A stretch of DNA of 64,000 nucleotides from Chitinophagales bacterium (GCA_020628375.1 JAHDFD010000011.1:35195-99194), one strand, 5' to 3'. Shown: positions 36,613 to 46,592, counted from the first letter of the stretch. A program made the numbers and translations. Notes: generated from the letters alone by a model not told the origin.

Positions 36613-37977
36613 TTGAGTAAAAATGTAGTCATACTTGGTGGTAAAGAGAGTGGTGTAGGCGCAGCTATACTAGCACTAAAGCAAGGATTCGAAGTTTTCG
36701 TTTCTGATGCTGGGCAGTTGACACAAGATTATCTGAATGAATTGAACGATCATGGTATTAAGTTCGAACAAGGAAAGCATTCTATAGATCAGATCATGCA
36801 AGCTTGTGTGGTTGTTAAAAGTCCGGGAATTCCTGATTCAGCCAAAATAGTAAAACTAATACGACAAGCAGATATTGAAATTATTTCTGAAATTGAATTT
36901 GCTTACAGAGCTGTTGCTGAAGAAAGTAAAATATTGGCAATTACCGGAAGTAATGGCAAAACAACTACTACAATGTGGTGTAAACACATTTTAGATAATG
37001 CAAACATCGATGCTGTAATGTGTGGTAATATCGGACATAGTTTTTCAAGAGCCGTGGCTGAAAAAAAAGCCAACGTTTATGTGGTAGAAGTAAGCAGCTT
37101 TCAATTAGATGATATCGTTGATTTTTGCCCTGATATTGCTATACTAACGAATATTACTCCCGATCATTTAGATCGCTACGATTATAATTTTGATAATTAC
37201 ATTGCTGCAAAATTCAAGATCGTTAAAAACCAAAAAGAACATCATGCATTCATTTACAATGCAGATGATGAAGTTATAAATAATTATCTCGCTACCATAA
37301 ACACCAATATGCAACAATACACTTTTTCGCTAAATAGTGATAAGCGTACCACTGCATATACTTCTGATGAACTTATTCATTTTAAAACCCGTGAAAACAA
37401 ACTAACTATGGTAATCAAAGATTTAGGTATTGCTGGTTTGCATAATGTGCAAAATGCAATGGCCGCAGGAATTTCTTCACAATTGCTGAACGTTGATAGT
37501 GCAGCGCTTAGGAACTCACTCTCAACTTTCTCAAATGTTGAACACCGTATGGAAAAAGTTAAAACCTACGAAGGGGTAACTTTTATTAATGATTCAAAGG
37601 CAACAAATGTCAACTCTGTGTGGTACGCACTCGAATCGATAGATACTTCAATTGTCTGGTTAGTTGGCGGTGTAGATAAAGGAAACGATTATGAACTGTT
37701 GAAGCCTTTAGTGATCGATAAAGTCGGTGCTATTATTTGCATTGGGAGTGAAAACTCTAAAATTAAAAATGAATTTAAAGGTCTGGTACAGCACATCGTT
37801 GAAATTCCTGATATGAATATTGCAGTTACACACGCATTCGATATTTCAGAACCCAACGGAGTAGTATTGCTTTCTCCAGCATGCGCTAGCTTCGATTTTT
37901 ATAAGAATTACGAAGATCGTGGACATCAATTCTCAAGAGCCGCTATCAGAGTAAGAAGAAAGTCTGAAAGAGTATAA
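36613..37977 (+). CDS. murD: UDP-MurNAc-L-Ala:D-Glu ligase MurD
   Basis: ATP-dependent addition of D-glutamate to UDP-MurNAc-L-Ala in the cytoplasm. The 454-residue protein has the N-terminal Rossmann motif VVILGGKESGVG, P-loop ITGSNGKTTT (110-119), ITPDHLDRYD and the C-terminal LLSPACASFDFYKNYEDRG typical of MurD. The start is TTG at 36613, the base right after the mraY stop; the nearest ATG is out of frame and the Rossmann strand begins only four residues in, so TTG is well supported. Confidence 0.95.
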   Translation: MSKNVVILGGKESGVGAAILALKQGFEVFVSDAGQLTQDYLNELNDHGIKFEQGKHSIDQIMQACVVVKSPGIPDSAKIVKLIRQADIEIISEIEFAYRAVAEESKILAITGSNGKTTTTMWCKHILDNANIDAVMCGNIGHSFSRAVAEKKANVYVVEVSSFQLDDIVDFCPDIAILTNITPDHLDRYDYNFDNYIAAKFKIVKNQKEHHAFIYNADDEVINNYLATINTNMQQYTFSLNSDKRTTAYTSDELIHFKTRENKLTMVIKDLGIAGLHNVQNAMAAGISSQLLNVDSAALRNSLSTFSNVEHRMEKVKTYEGVTFINDSKATNVNSVWYALESIDTSIVWLVGGVDKGNDYELLKPLVIDKVGAIICIGSENSKIKNEFKGLVQHIVEIPDMNIAVTHAFDISEPNGVVLLSPACASFDFYKNYEDRGHQFSRAAIRVRRKSERV

Positions 37978-37981
37978 AAAC

Positions 37982-39163
37982 ATGACGGCATATTTGAAAA
38001 ATATCAAAGGTGATAAATGGATATGGGGCATTATCGTTTGCCTTGCTGCATTTTCATGCCTTGCTGTTTACAGTTCTACTTTTACATTGGCATTCAATGA
38101 TAAAAGTACTGCTGAAATGCTGCTTGCCGAACATTTAATACATTGGATAATTGCTATTGTGGCAATGGTCGTTGCACATTTTATTCACTTCAGACATTAC
38201 GTGTGGTTGGTATTCCTGCTTGCTGTTCTGTATCCTTTGCTTATATATACAAGCTTTTTTGGAGCGGAATTAAATGACGCACAACGCTCGATTCGCCTGA
38301 TGGGGATTGTTTCTTTCCAGCCCGCTGATTTAGCAAAGTTAGTATTGGTGGTTTATATGGCCTATTATATTTCTAATAACCAAAACGTTATTAAAGATTT
38401 TTTCAGAGGTTTCATCCCTTTGTTATTACCTTCTTTACTGGCGGCCTTTATGATCGTTTCAGAAGATTTATCTACTGCAACGCTAATTGTAGGAATTTCT
38501 GTATTGATGATGTTTATAGGTCGTGTTGCGCTAAAATACATTGCTGGCTTTGTTTCTCTGAGTGTCGGATTTTTGCTTCTAGGAGCAGTTATACTTTACA
38601 ATACGCCTGATGAATTGCTAAGTAGTGGAAGAACGGCAACCTGGAAGAGTAGAATTGTAAGTTTTGTTGATGCTGATGTGCAGAGTTTTCAGGCTTATGA
38701 AGCAGAAAAGGCGATTATAAATGGGGGCTTTACCGGCTTGGGTCCAGGACAAGGCGTTCAAAAGAATTATTTGCCTCACCCTTATTCCGATTATATATAC
38801 GTTGTTATCATAGAAGAATATGGGATAATTGCAGGTGGACTATTTGTGCTATTCTTGTTCCTTTTATTATTCTATCGCACCATGGTCATATTCACATATA
38901 CTAAAAATAATTTCGGAGCATTGCTGGCGGTGGGCTTAGGCTTATCACTAGTCTGTCAGGCGCTGATGAACATGATGGTGAATGTGGGCTTAGGGCCCGT
39001 AACAGGTATTCCTATGCCTTTTGTAAGTATGGGAGGTACTTCACTTGCTTTTTCTGGCTTGTCGGTAGGAATCATTCAAAGTGTAAGTCGTTACGGACGA
39101 CAGAGAAAAACTAAACAAAGAATTATCAGAAAAAACTTTAATCCAAGAATTGCAGTCTCGTAA
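37982..39163 (+). CDS. ftsW: FtsW, SEDS-family septal peptidoglycan glycosyltransferase
   Basis: Polymerises lipid II at the septum together with FtsI. The 393-residue polytopic membrane protein shows the SEDS pattern: hydrophobic segments throughout, GFTGLGPGQGVQKNYLPHPYSD in the large periplasmic loop (with YSDYIY) and the C-terminal GLGPVTGIPMPFVSMGGTS motif. ATG at 37982 is 4 bp after murD. The 3' end overlaps murG by 14 bp. Confidence 0.95.
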   Translation: MTAYLKNIKGDKWIWGIIVCLAAFSCLAVYSSTFTLAFNDKSTAEMLLAEHLIHWIIAIVAMVVAHFIHFRHYVWLVFLLAVLYPLLIYTSFFGAELNDAQRSIRLMGIVSFQPADLAKLVLVVYMAYYISNNQNVIKDFFRGFIPLLLPSLLAAFMIVSEDLSTATLIVGISVLMMFIGRVALKYIAGFVSLSVGFLLLGAVILYNTPDELLSSGRTATWKSRIVSFVDADVQSFQAYEAEKAIINGGFTGLGPGQGVQKNYLPHPYSDYIYVVIIEEYGIIAGGLFVLFLFLLLFYRTMVIFTYTKNNFGALLAVGLGLSLVCQALMNMMVNVGLGPVTGIPMPFVSMGGTSLAFSGLSVGIIQSVSRYGRQRKTKQRIIRKNFNPRIAVS

Positions 39164-40262
39164 GAACATACAAGTCATAATTTCTGGTGGTGGAACAGGT
39201 GGGCATGTTTTCCCTGCGATTGCCATAGCTCAGGCGCTTAAAAGTCTGAAGCCGGATATTAATATTCGGTTTGTGGGAGCTATTGGTCGCTTGGAAATGG
39301 AAAAAGTGCCAAAGGCTGGTTATGAGATAGATGGTCTTTGGATAGATGGTTTTAAAAGAAAAAAGATCTTAGCTAATTTATTGCTTCCTTTTAAGCTGTT
39401 TTCTAGTTTGTTCAAAAGCTTTTTACTTATTAGAAAATATAGACCCGATCTTGGTATCGGTGTTGGTGGTTACGCTAGCGGTCCTTTCCTTAAAGTAGCT
39501 ACTTCAATGGGCGTTCCTGTTCTTTTACAAGAGGCAAATGCCTTTCCTGGAATGACCAATAAATTATTGGCAAATGGGGCTGACAAGATTTGTGTAGCCT
39601 ACGATGGAATGGAGCAATTTTTCGACACTTCTAAGATTATTTTAACCGGGAATCCGGTTAGGTCGTCTTTTAGTGATATAGATAAAATTGAAAAATCTGA
39701 AGCTTTTGATCATTTCAGTCTGAAAAGTGATAAGCCGGTAGTTTTTGTTACTGGTGGAAGTGGCGGAGCAAAGCCAATGAATGAGGCTGTAGTAGAAAAT
39801 TATGAGGCTTATATCAAAGCAGGTATCCAAATCATTTGGCAATGTGGTAAAGTATATCTGGAAAAATACAGAAAATATAATAGTCCTGAGAAAGGAATAA
39901 TTGTTCTGGACTTCATAGATAGAATGGATTATGCCTATGCTATATCAGACCTGATTGTTTCTAGGGCAGGAGCATTATCGATTGCAGAACAACAAACTGT
40001 TGGGAAAGCAGTGATACTGGTGCCTTCTCCTTATGTAACTGAAGACCATCAGACTAAAAATGCAGAAGCATTGGTAGCTGTAAATGCAGCCAGAATGATT
40101 AAGGATAAAGAGTTAAGTTCAAAATTGTTCAACACGATCAATGAACTTATTCAAGATAGTGATGAAAGAAATTTATTAAAAGAAAATATGAAGTCCCTTG
40201 CTTCTGATAATGCAGCAGAAAGAATAGCTAAAGAAGCATTACTTCTAATTGAAAATGAATAA
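39150..40262 (+). CDS. murG: MurG, lipid II-forming GlcNAc transferase
   Basis: Adds GlcNAc to lipid I to form lipid II on the cytoplasmic face of the membrane. The 370-residue GT28-type protein has the N-terminal SGGGTGGHVFPA (12-23), a VGVGGYASGP motif, GNPVR, FVTGGSGGA and ISRAGA/EQQTVGK-like donor-site motifs in the C-terminal half. The start is TTG at 39150 within the end of ftsW; no ATG lies between there and the glycine-rich motif. The end overlaps murC. Confidence 0.95.
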   Translation: MQSRKNIQVIISGGGTGGHVFPAIAIAQALKSLKPDINIRFVGAIGRLEMEKVPKAGYEIDGLWIDGFKRKKILANLLLPFKLFSSLFKSFLLIRKYRPDLGIGVGGYASGPFLKVATSMGVPVLLQEANAFPGMTNKLLANGADKICVAYDGMEQFFDTSKIILTGNPVRSSFSDIDKIEKSEAFDHFSLKSDKPVVFVTGGSGGAKPMNEAVVENYEAYIKAGIQIIWQCGKVYLEKYRKYNSPEKGIIVLDFIDRMDYAYAISDLIVSRAGALSIAEQQTVGKAVILVPSPYVTEDHQTKNAEALVAVNAARMIKDKELSSKLFNTINELIQDSDERNLLKENMKSLASDNAAERIAKEALLLIENE

Positions 40263-41634
40263 TATCAATAACATATCAAAAGTATATTTCCTAGGAATAG
40301 GAGGAATTGGCATGAGTGCTATTGCTCGTTATTATCTGGATAAAAAGGTACTTGTTTATGGTTATGACAAAACACCTTCTAAGCTCACAGGAAGATTAGA
40401 AGAGGAAGGGGCTATTATTCATTATTCTGAAGATATAGATCAAATTCCTTCTGATATAGATTTGGTGATATATACACCTGCTATACCAGATAGTAATATA
40501 GAATTCCAGTATCTGAAAACTACTGATATTCCGGTAATTAAAAGAGCTAAAGCCTTAGGTTTATTAGCAAACGATTCTTTTGAAATTGCTATTGCTGGTT
40601 CACATGGTAAAACAACATTAACATCAATGATTGCTCATGTTCTTGTAGAAACCGGAATGGAAACTACAGCGCTTATCGGTGGAATCTGTAAAAATTTCGA
40701 TGCGAATTATATCAATACTGGTGATAAATATTTTGTAGTTGAAGCAGATGAGTATGACCGGTCTTTTCATCAATTAATGCCACAGCTAGCTGTTGTTACA
40801 GCAATAGATAATGATCATTTAGAAGTTTATCCAACTAAAACTGATGCTTTTAATGCTTTTGCACTCTTTGTTAACCAGATTAAACAGGAAGGAAGGTTAA
40901 TTATTTCGACGACTATAGAGGAGTGGGAAAGTATAGCGCCAAGCACAGAAACGATAGGGTATCACCTCATTGCAGGTGATGCCCATTATCGTTCTGATGA
41001 TCTGAAAATTTATAATGGAGCGTACCACTTTTCAATTTCAGGACAAAATTGTGTCTTGAATATGGGTGGAAAACATAATGTTGAGAACGCAATTGCCGCT
41101 TTTGCAGTGGCAGATCAACTCGGAATCCCTAAAGTGGAAATTGCAAACGCGTTATCCACATTCAAAGGAATTGAAAGAAGATTTGAATACATCATAAGAA
41201 CAGATGAGTGTGTTTTAATAGATGATTATGCTCATCACCCTGAAGAAATTTCACAACTTGTAGCTTCGGTTAAAGAGCTTTATTCTAATATGAATATTAA
41301 GCTGATATTTCAACCGCATTTATACTCAAGAACACAAAAACTAGCAGAAGAATTTGCTGCTTCATTATCTGAAGTTGATGAGGTTGTTTTAATGGATATA
41401 TATCCCGCTCGTGAATTGCCAATAGATGGAGTTGATTCTCAATTGATTGATAATCAGCTTGTTAATTCAAGTAAGGTGATTTATAATGTAGGCAATATTG
41501 AAACTTGTCTGAATGCACAAGATGAGGTTGTTTTAATTGTTGGGGCTGGTGATATCGGAACTTGTGTTGAAAAGATCAAATCGAAATTAATTGAACTAAA
41601 GTCTATTGATAATAACTTAATAAGTGCTTCCTGA
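40255..41634 (+). CDS. murC: UDP-N-acetylmuramate:L-alanine ligase MurC
   Basis: ATP-dependent addition of L-Ala to UDP-MurNAc. About 459 residues with LGIGGIGMSAIA (13-24), P-loop AGSHGKTT (114-121), the EADEYDRSF motif and DDYAHHPEEI in the C-terminal domain. I chose ATG at 40255, which overlaps murG by 8 bp; a TTG two codons upstream (40249) is also possible. No murB or ddl follows, as is common in this phylum; ftsQ comes next. Confidence 0.94.
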   Translation: MNNINNISKVYFLGIGGIGMSAIARYYLDKKVLVYGYDKTPSKLTGRLEEEGAIIHYSEDIDQIPSDIDLVIYTPAIPDSNIEFQYLKTTDIPVIKRAKALGLLANDSFEIAIAGSHGKTTLTSMIAHVLVETGMETTALIGGICKNFDANYINTGDKYFVVEADEYDRSFHQLMPQLAVVTAIDNDHLEVYPTKTDAFNAFALFVNQIKQEGRLIISTTIEEWESIAPSTETIGYHLIAGDAHYRSDDLKIYNGAYHFSISGQNCVLNMGGKHNVENAIAAFAVADQLGIPKVEIANALSTFKGIERRFEYIIRTDECVLIDDYAHHPEEISQLVASVKELYSNMNIKLIFQPHLYSRTQKLAEEFAASLSEVDEVVLMDIYPARELPIDGVDSQLIDNQLVNSSKVIYNVGNIETCLNAQDEVVLIVGAGDIGTCVEKIKSKLIELKSIDNNLISAS

Positions 41635-41638
41635 ATCA

Positions 41639-42397
41639 ATGAAAAAGATAATAACATATCGTAATTTAAGTGCTTTATTTTGTAAAGCTTTAGTGGTTTT
41701 TTCTATAATCACTTTCTTTTCAGCAGGAATTATCTCTGAACATGATATTGAAATGGATAAAGTGAAAATCTCTGTGGATAACGATCAGGGAAATCGCTTT
41801 GTTGATGAAAATGTTGTTAAAGATTTGTTTATTTCTTATATGGGTGGAAAACACATTTCTACAATTAAAAATATCAACTTAGCTAGCCTGGAACAAGTCC
41901 TTGAAAGTGAACCGCACATACATCAGGCAGAATTGTATGTTTCTATGTTGGGTGATTTACATATTGATATTGAGCAGCACAACCCGGTTGTCCGTCTAAT
42001 AGATAAGTTGGGTAAAAGTGTTTACATAACTGAAAAAGGACACGAGATTCCGGTTTCGAAAACTTTTACTGCTAGAGTACCGGTTGCAACAGGCAACTAT
42101 CTAGCTGTAAATAAACAAGCTAAAAATAATGTTTTAGCCTTAGCACAGAAAATTAATGAAGATGATTGGTTTTTTGCTTTAACACAGCAAATACTGGTTG
42201 ATGAAGATGGACAATTATCTGTAATTCCTGTTGTTGGTGATTTTGTGATTGGATTTGGAGACGGAATTAATCTAGATGCAAAACTAAAGAGGCTGAAAGC
42301 TTTCTATGTAAAAGGACTTAACAATGGAATTGGTTGGGATAAATATTCCAAAATACATGTTGGCTTTGATAAACAAGTTGTTTGTACGAAAAAATAA
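41639..42397 (+). CDS. ftsQ: Cell division protein FtsQ/DivIB
   Basis: Bitopic divisome protein linking FtsL to the other division proteins. The N-terminus (KKIITYRNLSALF) is short and basic, a membrane segment spans about 15-35, and the periplasmic part has a POTRA-like region (KVSVD ... VVKDLF ... IHQAELYVSMLGDLHIDI) followed by the FtsQ beta domain. ATG at 41639 gives about 252 residues; a GTG at 41624 would add five residues and overlap murC by 11 bp. FtsQ sequences diverge strongly, so the call rests partly on position. Confidence 0.9.
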   Translation: MKKIITYRNLSALFCKALVVFSIITFFSAGIISEHDIEMDKVKISVDNDQGNRFVDENVVKDLFISYMGGKHISTIKNINLASLEQVLESEPHIHQAELYVSMLGDLHIDIEQHNPVVRLIDKLGKSVYITEKGHEIPVSKTFTARVPVATGNYLAVNKQAKNNVLALAQKINEDDWFFALTQQILVDEDGQLSVIPVVGDFVIGFGDGINLDAKLKRLKAFYVKGLNNGIGWDKYSKIHVGFDKQVVCTKK

Positions 42398-42434
42398 ATT
42401 TGAAAAGATAAACTGAACCTAAAAAAACTATTCT

Positions 42435-43814
42435 ATGAAACATTCAATAACAGCAATTGATATAGGCTCTAGCAAAGTGTGTGGTGTTAGCGGTTTCGTT
42501 GACCCTGAAGGTACGTTACATGTTAGTTCTTGTTACGCTGTAACCAGCACAGGTGTAACAGAGGGAGTAATTACTAATATGGAAGCAACGACGAAGTCCA
42601 TTAAAAAAGTGATTACTGAATTGGAGTACGAAAATGGTGGAAGAACTATTGATAGTGTTTACATTGCAATCTCGGGGAGAAAACTGAATGTTATTGAACG
42701 AGAGGAAATGCACATTCGTGCAAATCATCATACAGAAATTACATCTGAAGAATTAGATCGTTACATTAACGAGTTAAATAATATTTATCTTCCGAATGAT
42801 GAAGTTATTGTAGATATAATTCCTATGGGTTATCAGCTGGATGGAGGAGTGTTATATGCTGAAAAACCAATCGGTTTAGATTGTCGTGAGATCAAAGGAC
42901 GTTATAAGATCGTTACTTGTGAACAAAGAGCTTTTCACTATTTGGAACGTTGTTTAAATAAATGCGGTTTAAATATAGCCGGCAAAGTATTGAGTGCCGA
43001 AGCTGCAGGATGGGCATGCCTTAATAAAGAAGAACGTAATGCAGGCGCAGCAGTTATTGACATTGGATCGAATATGACCGATATTTCTTTCTTTAAAAAA
43101 GGCTTATTAGTCGATGTTCAGGTATTGCCGATTGGCGGTGAAATTATCACATCAGATATTTCTAAAGGTTGCCGTTTAATATTTGAACAAGCTGAAATGC
43201 TTAAAATAGGTTATGGTTGTGCTACTGTTAATGAAGAGCAAAAATTAGCAAGAGTTAAAATAGAAGGATTCAATGAAAATGATATCAGAGAAATTTCTTT
43301 CTTTAACTTAGCACAAATAATCAAAGCCAGAATGGATGATATTTCTGGTTTGGTAGATGAAGTAATTACTCAATCAGGACTAAGAAGAGAATTATTAGCT
43401 GGATTGGTTATTACCGGAGGAGCTTCAAAAATGGTTGGAGCAGTTGATAACTTTGCTGCTCAAACTGGATTGAATATAAGAAGTTCTAACCAACAAGTAA
43501 GAACACAATATAAACCTTCTACTCAGGTTTCAGATAAATTAGATGCTTCTTACACAGTTGCTTTAGGTACATTAATTAAGATTGCGAATGGTATAGCAAA
43601 ATCAATTCATAAAAGTAAAGTCGAAGATAGAGGAGGAGAGCTTCCTGTTTTGCCTCCGCTGAACGATGACGAAGTGAACGATTTGTACGATAATGATGAT
43701 TTACAAATTGAAGAAACTAATAATAAAGAAAATATTTTTGTTAGACTATTCAACTATTTTAAACCAAAATCTGAAGAAGAAGAATTCGAATACGAAGAAG
43801 AATCTTTAGGATAA
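42435..43814 (+). CDS. ftsA: Cell division protein FtsA
   Basis: Actin-like ATPase that anchors FtsZ to the membrane and recruits the divisome. The 459-residue protein has the phosphate-1 motif AIDIGSSKVCG near the N-terminus, the SHS2-like 1C domain, phosphate-2 AAVIDIGSNMTD and VITGGASKM. The C-terminus ends with an amphipathic segment (KENIFVRLFNYF) expected to bind the membrane, followed by a short acidic tail. It starts 37 bp after ftsQ and is followed 34 bp later by ftsZ. Confidence 0.96.
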   Translation: MKHSITAIDIGSSKVCGVSGFVDPEGTLHVSSCYAVTSTGVTEGVITNMEATTKSIKKVITELEYENGGRTIDSVYIAISGRKLNVIEREEMHIRANHHTEITSEELDRYINELNNIYLPNDEVIVDIIPMGYQLDGGVLYAEKPIGLDCREIKGRYKIVTCEQRAFHYLERCLNKCGLNIAGKVLSAEAAGWACLNKEERNAGAAVIDIGSNMTDISFFKKGLLVDVQVLPIGGEIITSDISKGCRLIFEQAEMLKIGYGCATVNEEQKLARVKIEGFNENDIREISFFNLAQIIKARMDDISGLVDEVITQSGLRRELLAGLVITGGASKMVGAVDNFAAQTGLNIRSSNQQVRTQYKPSTQVSDKLDASYTVALGTLIKIANGIAKSIHKSKVEDRGGELPVLPPLNDDEVNDLYDNDDLQIEETNNKENIFVRLFNYFKPKSEEEEFEYEEESLG

Positions 43815-43848
43815 CCCTCGAAAACTTTTTATTAAAAAACGATAAACT

Positions 43849-45363
43849 ATGGAATTTGTTATGAACGAAAAACTCAACTCGCTTATTAAAGTAGTAGGTG
43901 TTGGTGGTGGTGGCTGTAATGCCGTTGACCACATGCATGAAAAAGGAATTGTTGGTGTTGATTTCATTATCTGTAATACAGATATTCAAAGTCTTGAGAG
44001 AAGTAAAATTAACAACAAAGTTCAATTAGGTGAAAAAGGATTAGGCGCTGGAGCTAAACCTGAAATGGGGGCCAATGCAACACGTGAAACCCTTAACCAG
44101 ATCTTAGATATGTTAGACGAAAATACTAAAATGGTTTTCGTTACCGCTGGTATGGGAGGTGGAACCGGAACAGGTGGTGCACCGATCGTAGCCGAAGAAT
44201 GTAAAAAACGTGGCTTGTTAACGGTAGGTATTTGTACTACTCCGTTTGAATGGGAAGGTCCTAGCCGTCGTGAAAATGCCATGAACGGTATTAAATCGAT
44301 GCAGGAACATGTGGATACATTGATCATTATTTCTAATGATAAATTAGAAGAGATGTATGCAGATATCGATATGGATGATGCATTCATGAAAGCCGATGAT
44401 GTTTTAGCTACCGCTGCTAAAGGTATTGCCGAAATTATTACCATTGGTGGTAAAGTAAATGTTGACTTCGAGGATGTATTCACTGTTATGGAAAATAGTG
44501 GTGTAGCAATTATGGGGACAGGTTATGGTTCTGGTGAAGGAAGAGCTATGAAAGCTGTTAAAGAAGCCTTGGATTCTCCATTATTAAATGATAATGATAT
44601 TGTTGGTTCTAAGAAAATATTATTGAATATCACTTACGGTTCAACCGGATTTAAGATGAGTGAATTCAATGAAATCAGCCGTTATGTTCAGGCTGAAGCT
44701 GGTGGAAATGCAGATATTATCTGGGGACGTTGTAAAGATGAGGCTTTAGAAGATAATCTGAAAATTGTTTTGATCGCTACAGGTTTTGAAGGGAATCAGG
44801 ACAAACTTTGGAATCCTAAACCAGAGGTAACAGATTATATCTTAGACACTAAAAGAATAATCAATTCTGACCTTGATCTGGATAATAATCCTTCTCCAAC
44901 GGTTATGAAAGATGATTTTTATACTAAAAAACCTGCAGATAACAATAATTCAGGAGGTGGACGAATAAAAACTTTTGATCTTACAGGAGGAAGTTACGAT
45001 GATGCAATGCGTCAGATTCGTGAGAATAAAGATAACAACAATATCAATAATTCTATTAATGAAGAAGCATTAGCTGAGCAGACTTTAGCAGAAAATGAAC
45101 AGCCGGAATATTTGAATTCTTCAAGTGACAGAAGTGAGAAATTGCAAAAATTAAACTTCATGACTCGTCCAGATCATGCCAATTTAATTAAGCAAAAAGC
45201 TGATTATCTGAAACAAAGAACCGCTTTTGAAGCGAAGAATGTAGAATTTGAGAAGACTTTATCTTCCAATCAACATCATGTAAGTAATACTTCTGTTGAT
45301 ATGGACGAAGAAGGAGAATTGAAATTCAAGAAAAATAAATTCTTACATGATCGTCCTTGTTAA
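43849..45363 (+). CDS. ftsZ: Cell division protein FtsZ
   Basis: Tubulin-like GTPase that forms the division ring. The 504-residue protein has the tubulin signature GGGTGTG (103-109), the N-terminal VGVGGGGCNAV, and the T7 loop NVDFED (204-209) that completes the active site of the neighbouring subunit. After residue ~330 comes a long, Asn/Glu/Lys-rich disordered linker, as is typical of the phylum. The last residues (GELKFKKNKFLHDRPC) form the conserved C-terminal peptide region. A second in-frame ATG lies at 43861. Last gene of the dcw operon. Confidence 0.97.
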   Translation: MEFVMNEKLNSLIKVVGVGGGGCNAVDHMHEKGIVGVDFIICNTDIQSLERSKINNKVQLGEKGLGAGAKPEMGANATRETLNQILDMLDENTKMVFVTAGMGGGTGTGGAPIVAEECKKRGLLTVGICTTPFEWEGPSRRENAMNGIKSMQEHVDTLIIISNDKLEEMYADIDMDDAFMKADDVLATAAKGIAEIITIGGKVNVDFEDVFTVMENSGVAIMGTGYGSGEGRAMKAVKEALDSPLLNDNDIVGSKKILLNITYGSTGFKMSEFNEISRYVQAEAGGNADIIWGRCKDEALEDNLKIVLIATGFEGNQDKLWNPKPEVTDYILDTKRIINSDLDLDNNPSPTVMKDDFYTKKPADNNNSGGGRIKTFDLTGGSYDDAMRQIRENKDNNNINNSINEEALAEQTLAENEQPEYLNSSSDRSEKLQKLNFMTRPDHANLIKQKADYLKQRTAFEAKNVEFEKTLSSNQHHVSNTSVDMDEEGELKFKKNKFLHDRPC

Positions 45364-45394
45364 GATCATGTAAGAATAAAATAAAAGAGAGAGT

Positions 45395-45465
45395 TTATCC
45401 AGTCTCCCAGACTGAGATAAGTAGTTTTAGTTTCCTGCCCTTATAGAGAGGGGGCAGGTTTTTTT
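45395..45465 (+). terminator. Double hairpin terminator of the dcw operon
   Basis: Two structures follow ftsZ. The first pairs CAGTCT with AGACTG (45400-45414), flanked by TTATC/GATAA with one bulged base. The second is CCTGCCC (45434-45440) with GGGCAGG (45452-45458) followed directly by seven Ts, a classical Rho-independent terminator. Confidence 0.88.
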
Positions 45466-45483
45466 ATGCAATCAAGTACAAAT

Positions 45484-45519
45484 GTAGCAATACTGCGTCT
45501 ATGTCAAAATTGTTTTAAA
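45484..45519. repeat. Degenerate REP-like copy
   Basis: This 36-bp stretch aligns with 49424-49460 near the RAYT gene: GTAGCA, then CTGCGTCT versus CTACGTCT, then TCAAAA and GTTTTAAA shared. The palindrome is broken here. It is best read as an old dispersed copy of the same element. Confidence 0.5.
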
Positions 45520-45529
45520 CTTTCTTCCA

Positions 45530-45551
45530 TTGCTGGTCGCCTGACCAGCAA
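45530..45551. terminator. Palindrome between convergent genes
   Basis: TTGCTGGTC pairs perfectly with GACCAGCAA around a GCCT loop, followed on the plus strand by TTTTT. It lies 54 bp beyond the minus-strand sugar isomerase gene and could serve as backup termination or be a dispersed repeat. Confidence 0.5.
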
Positions 45552-45605
45552 TTTTTAAATAATCATTTATTGTTGCTTTAATTGTATTATTGATTATCCC
45601 AAATA

Positions 45606-46592
45606 TCAGTCCAACTTTGCCAATTCGCCTTTTAAATAATTAATTGTTGCTATCGAAGTTGGATCTAATTTTCTTAACTCAGCTAAGTGAAGCGAAATCC
45701 AATCACCGATATAGGCCATATAAAGCATTTGAAGGATCTTACTTCCGCCATTTACGTTTATCTCATAAATCTTTGGCACTAATTTACTCACCACTTCTTT
45801 AGTAAGTTCGAATCTTTTAAGCGTTCTGTTGAATACATCAGCAGTTTCAAAAAAGAAAGGTGCTATTTTCGGATATTCATCTTCCCAACCCAAAATTTCA
45901 TTATGGTTCATTTCGGGAATTATATGATGCCAGCAAAGTAACTTTGAATTCTCATTGATTTGTTGTCTCCATCTCACAACTAAAGATTCATAACCATCAG
46001 GGGCGTATAAAACGATAGTCTTGTCAACTACTTCTTCAGCAATTCCTAAAGCATTTTTGTCAATTGTATCTCTGTTTTCTTCTAATAATTCAATGGTGTC
46101 TTCTAAGTCTTCAATAAATTCACTGTCAATGAACCCAAAATGATTTAAAGTGAATAATTGCTGAACTAAAGAGTATCCCATACAAGCCCTAGGAGGCATT
46201 CCACCCGGAATTTTAATAATTCCAAAATTATGCTCCTCGGCTAATTCGGCCAACTTACCGCCAGAAGAAATAGCACTTATCAATGCACCTTTTGCAATTG
46301 CTTTATCAAGTGCTGCTAGTGTTTCTTCAGTGTTTCCTGAATAAGAAGAAACGATAAATAAGGTATGTTCATCTACCCAACTTGGTATGTCATAATTCTT
46401 ATTTACTGTAAATGGAACAGACAATTGATCGCCAACCATATCATAAACCATATTGGCTCCAATTCCAGAACCACCTAAGCCAGAAACAACGATATTTCTG
46501 ATCTCTCTGTCAGTTTTCGGCAATTTAGCTTTTTGTCCAATTTCAATTGCTTCTTCCAATTGCTGAGGAAAACGGATAATTAAATCTCTCAT
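45606..46592 (-). CDS. SIS-domain bifunctional phosphoglucose/phosphomannose isomerase
   Basis: 328 residues with two SIS sugar-isomerase folds. Motifs are GLGGSGIG (38-45), SSYSGNTEE (82-90), and EMNHNE (227-232), whose His is the expected ring-opening base in the bifunctional PGI/PMI family. The family interconverts glucose-6-phosphate or mannose-6-phosphate with fructose-6-phosphate. It converges on ftsZ. Upstream, separated by about 70 bp and probably transcribed on its own, is the ArsC-like gene. No kinase or mannose pathway gene is adjacent, so the preferred substrate cannot be told. Confidence 0.88.
   Translation of the reverse strand: MRDLIIRFPQQLEEAIEIGQKAKLPKTDREIRNIVVSGLGGSGIGANMVYDMVGDQLSVPFTVNKNYDIPSWVDEHTLFIVSSYSGNTEETLAALDKAIAKGALISAISSGGKLAELAEEHNFGIIKIPGGMPPRACMGYSLVQQLFTLNHFGFIDSEFIEDLEDTIELLEENRDTIDKNALGIAEEVVDKTIVLYAPDGYESLVVRWRQQINENSKLLCWHHIIPEMNHNEILGWEDEYPKIAPFFFETADVFNRTLKRFELTKEVVSKLVPKIYEINVNGGSKILQMLYMAYIGDWISLHLAELRKLDPTSIATINYLKGELAKLD

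Noticed and set aside
44022-44483. 153-aa open frame on the minus strand within ftsZ
   Set aside because: Antisense shadow of a strongly conserved gene with clear codon pattern on the plus strand.
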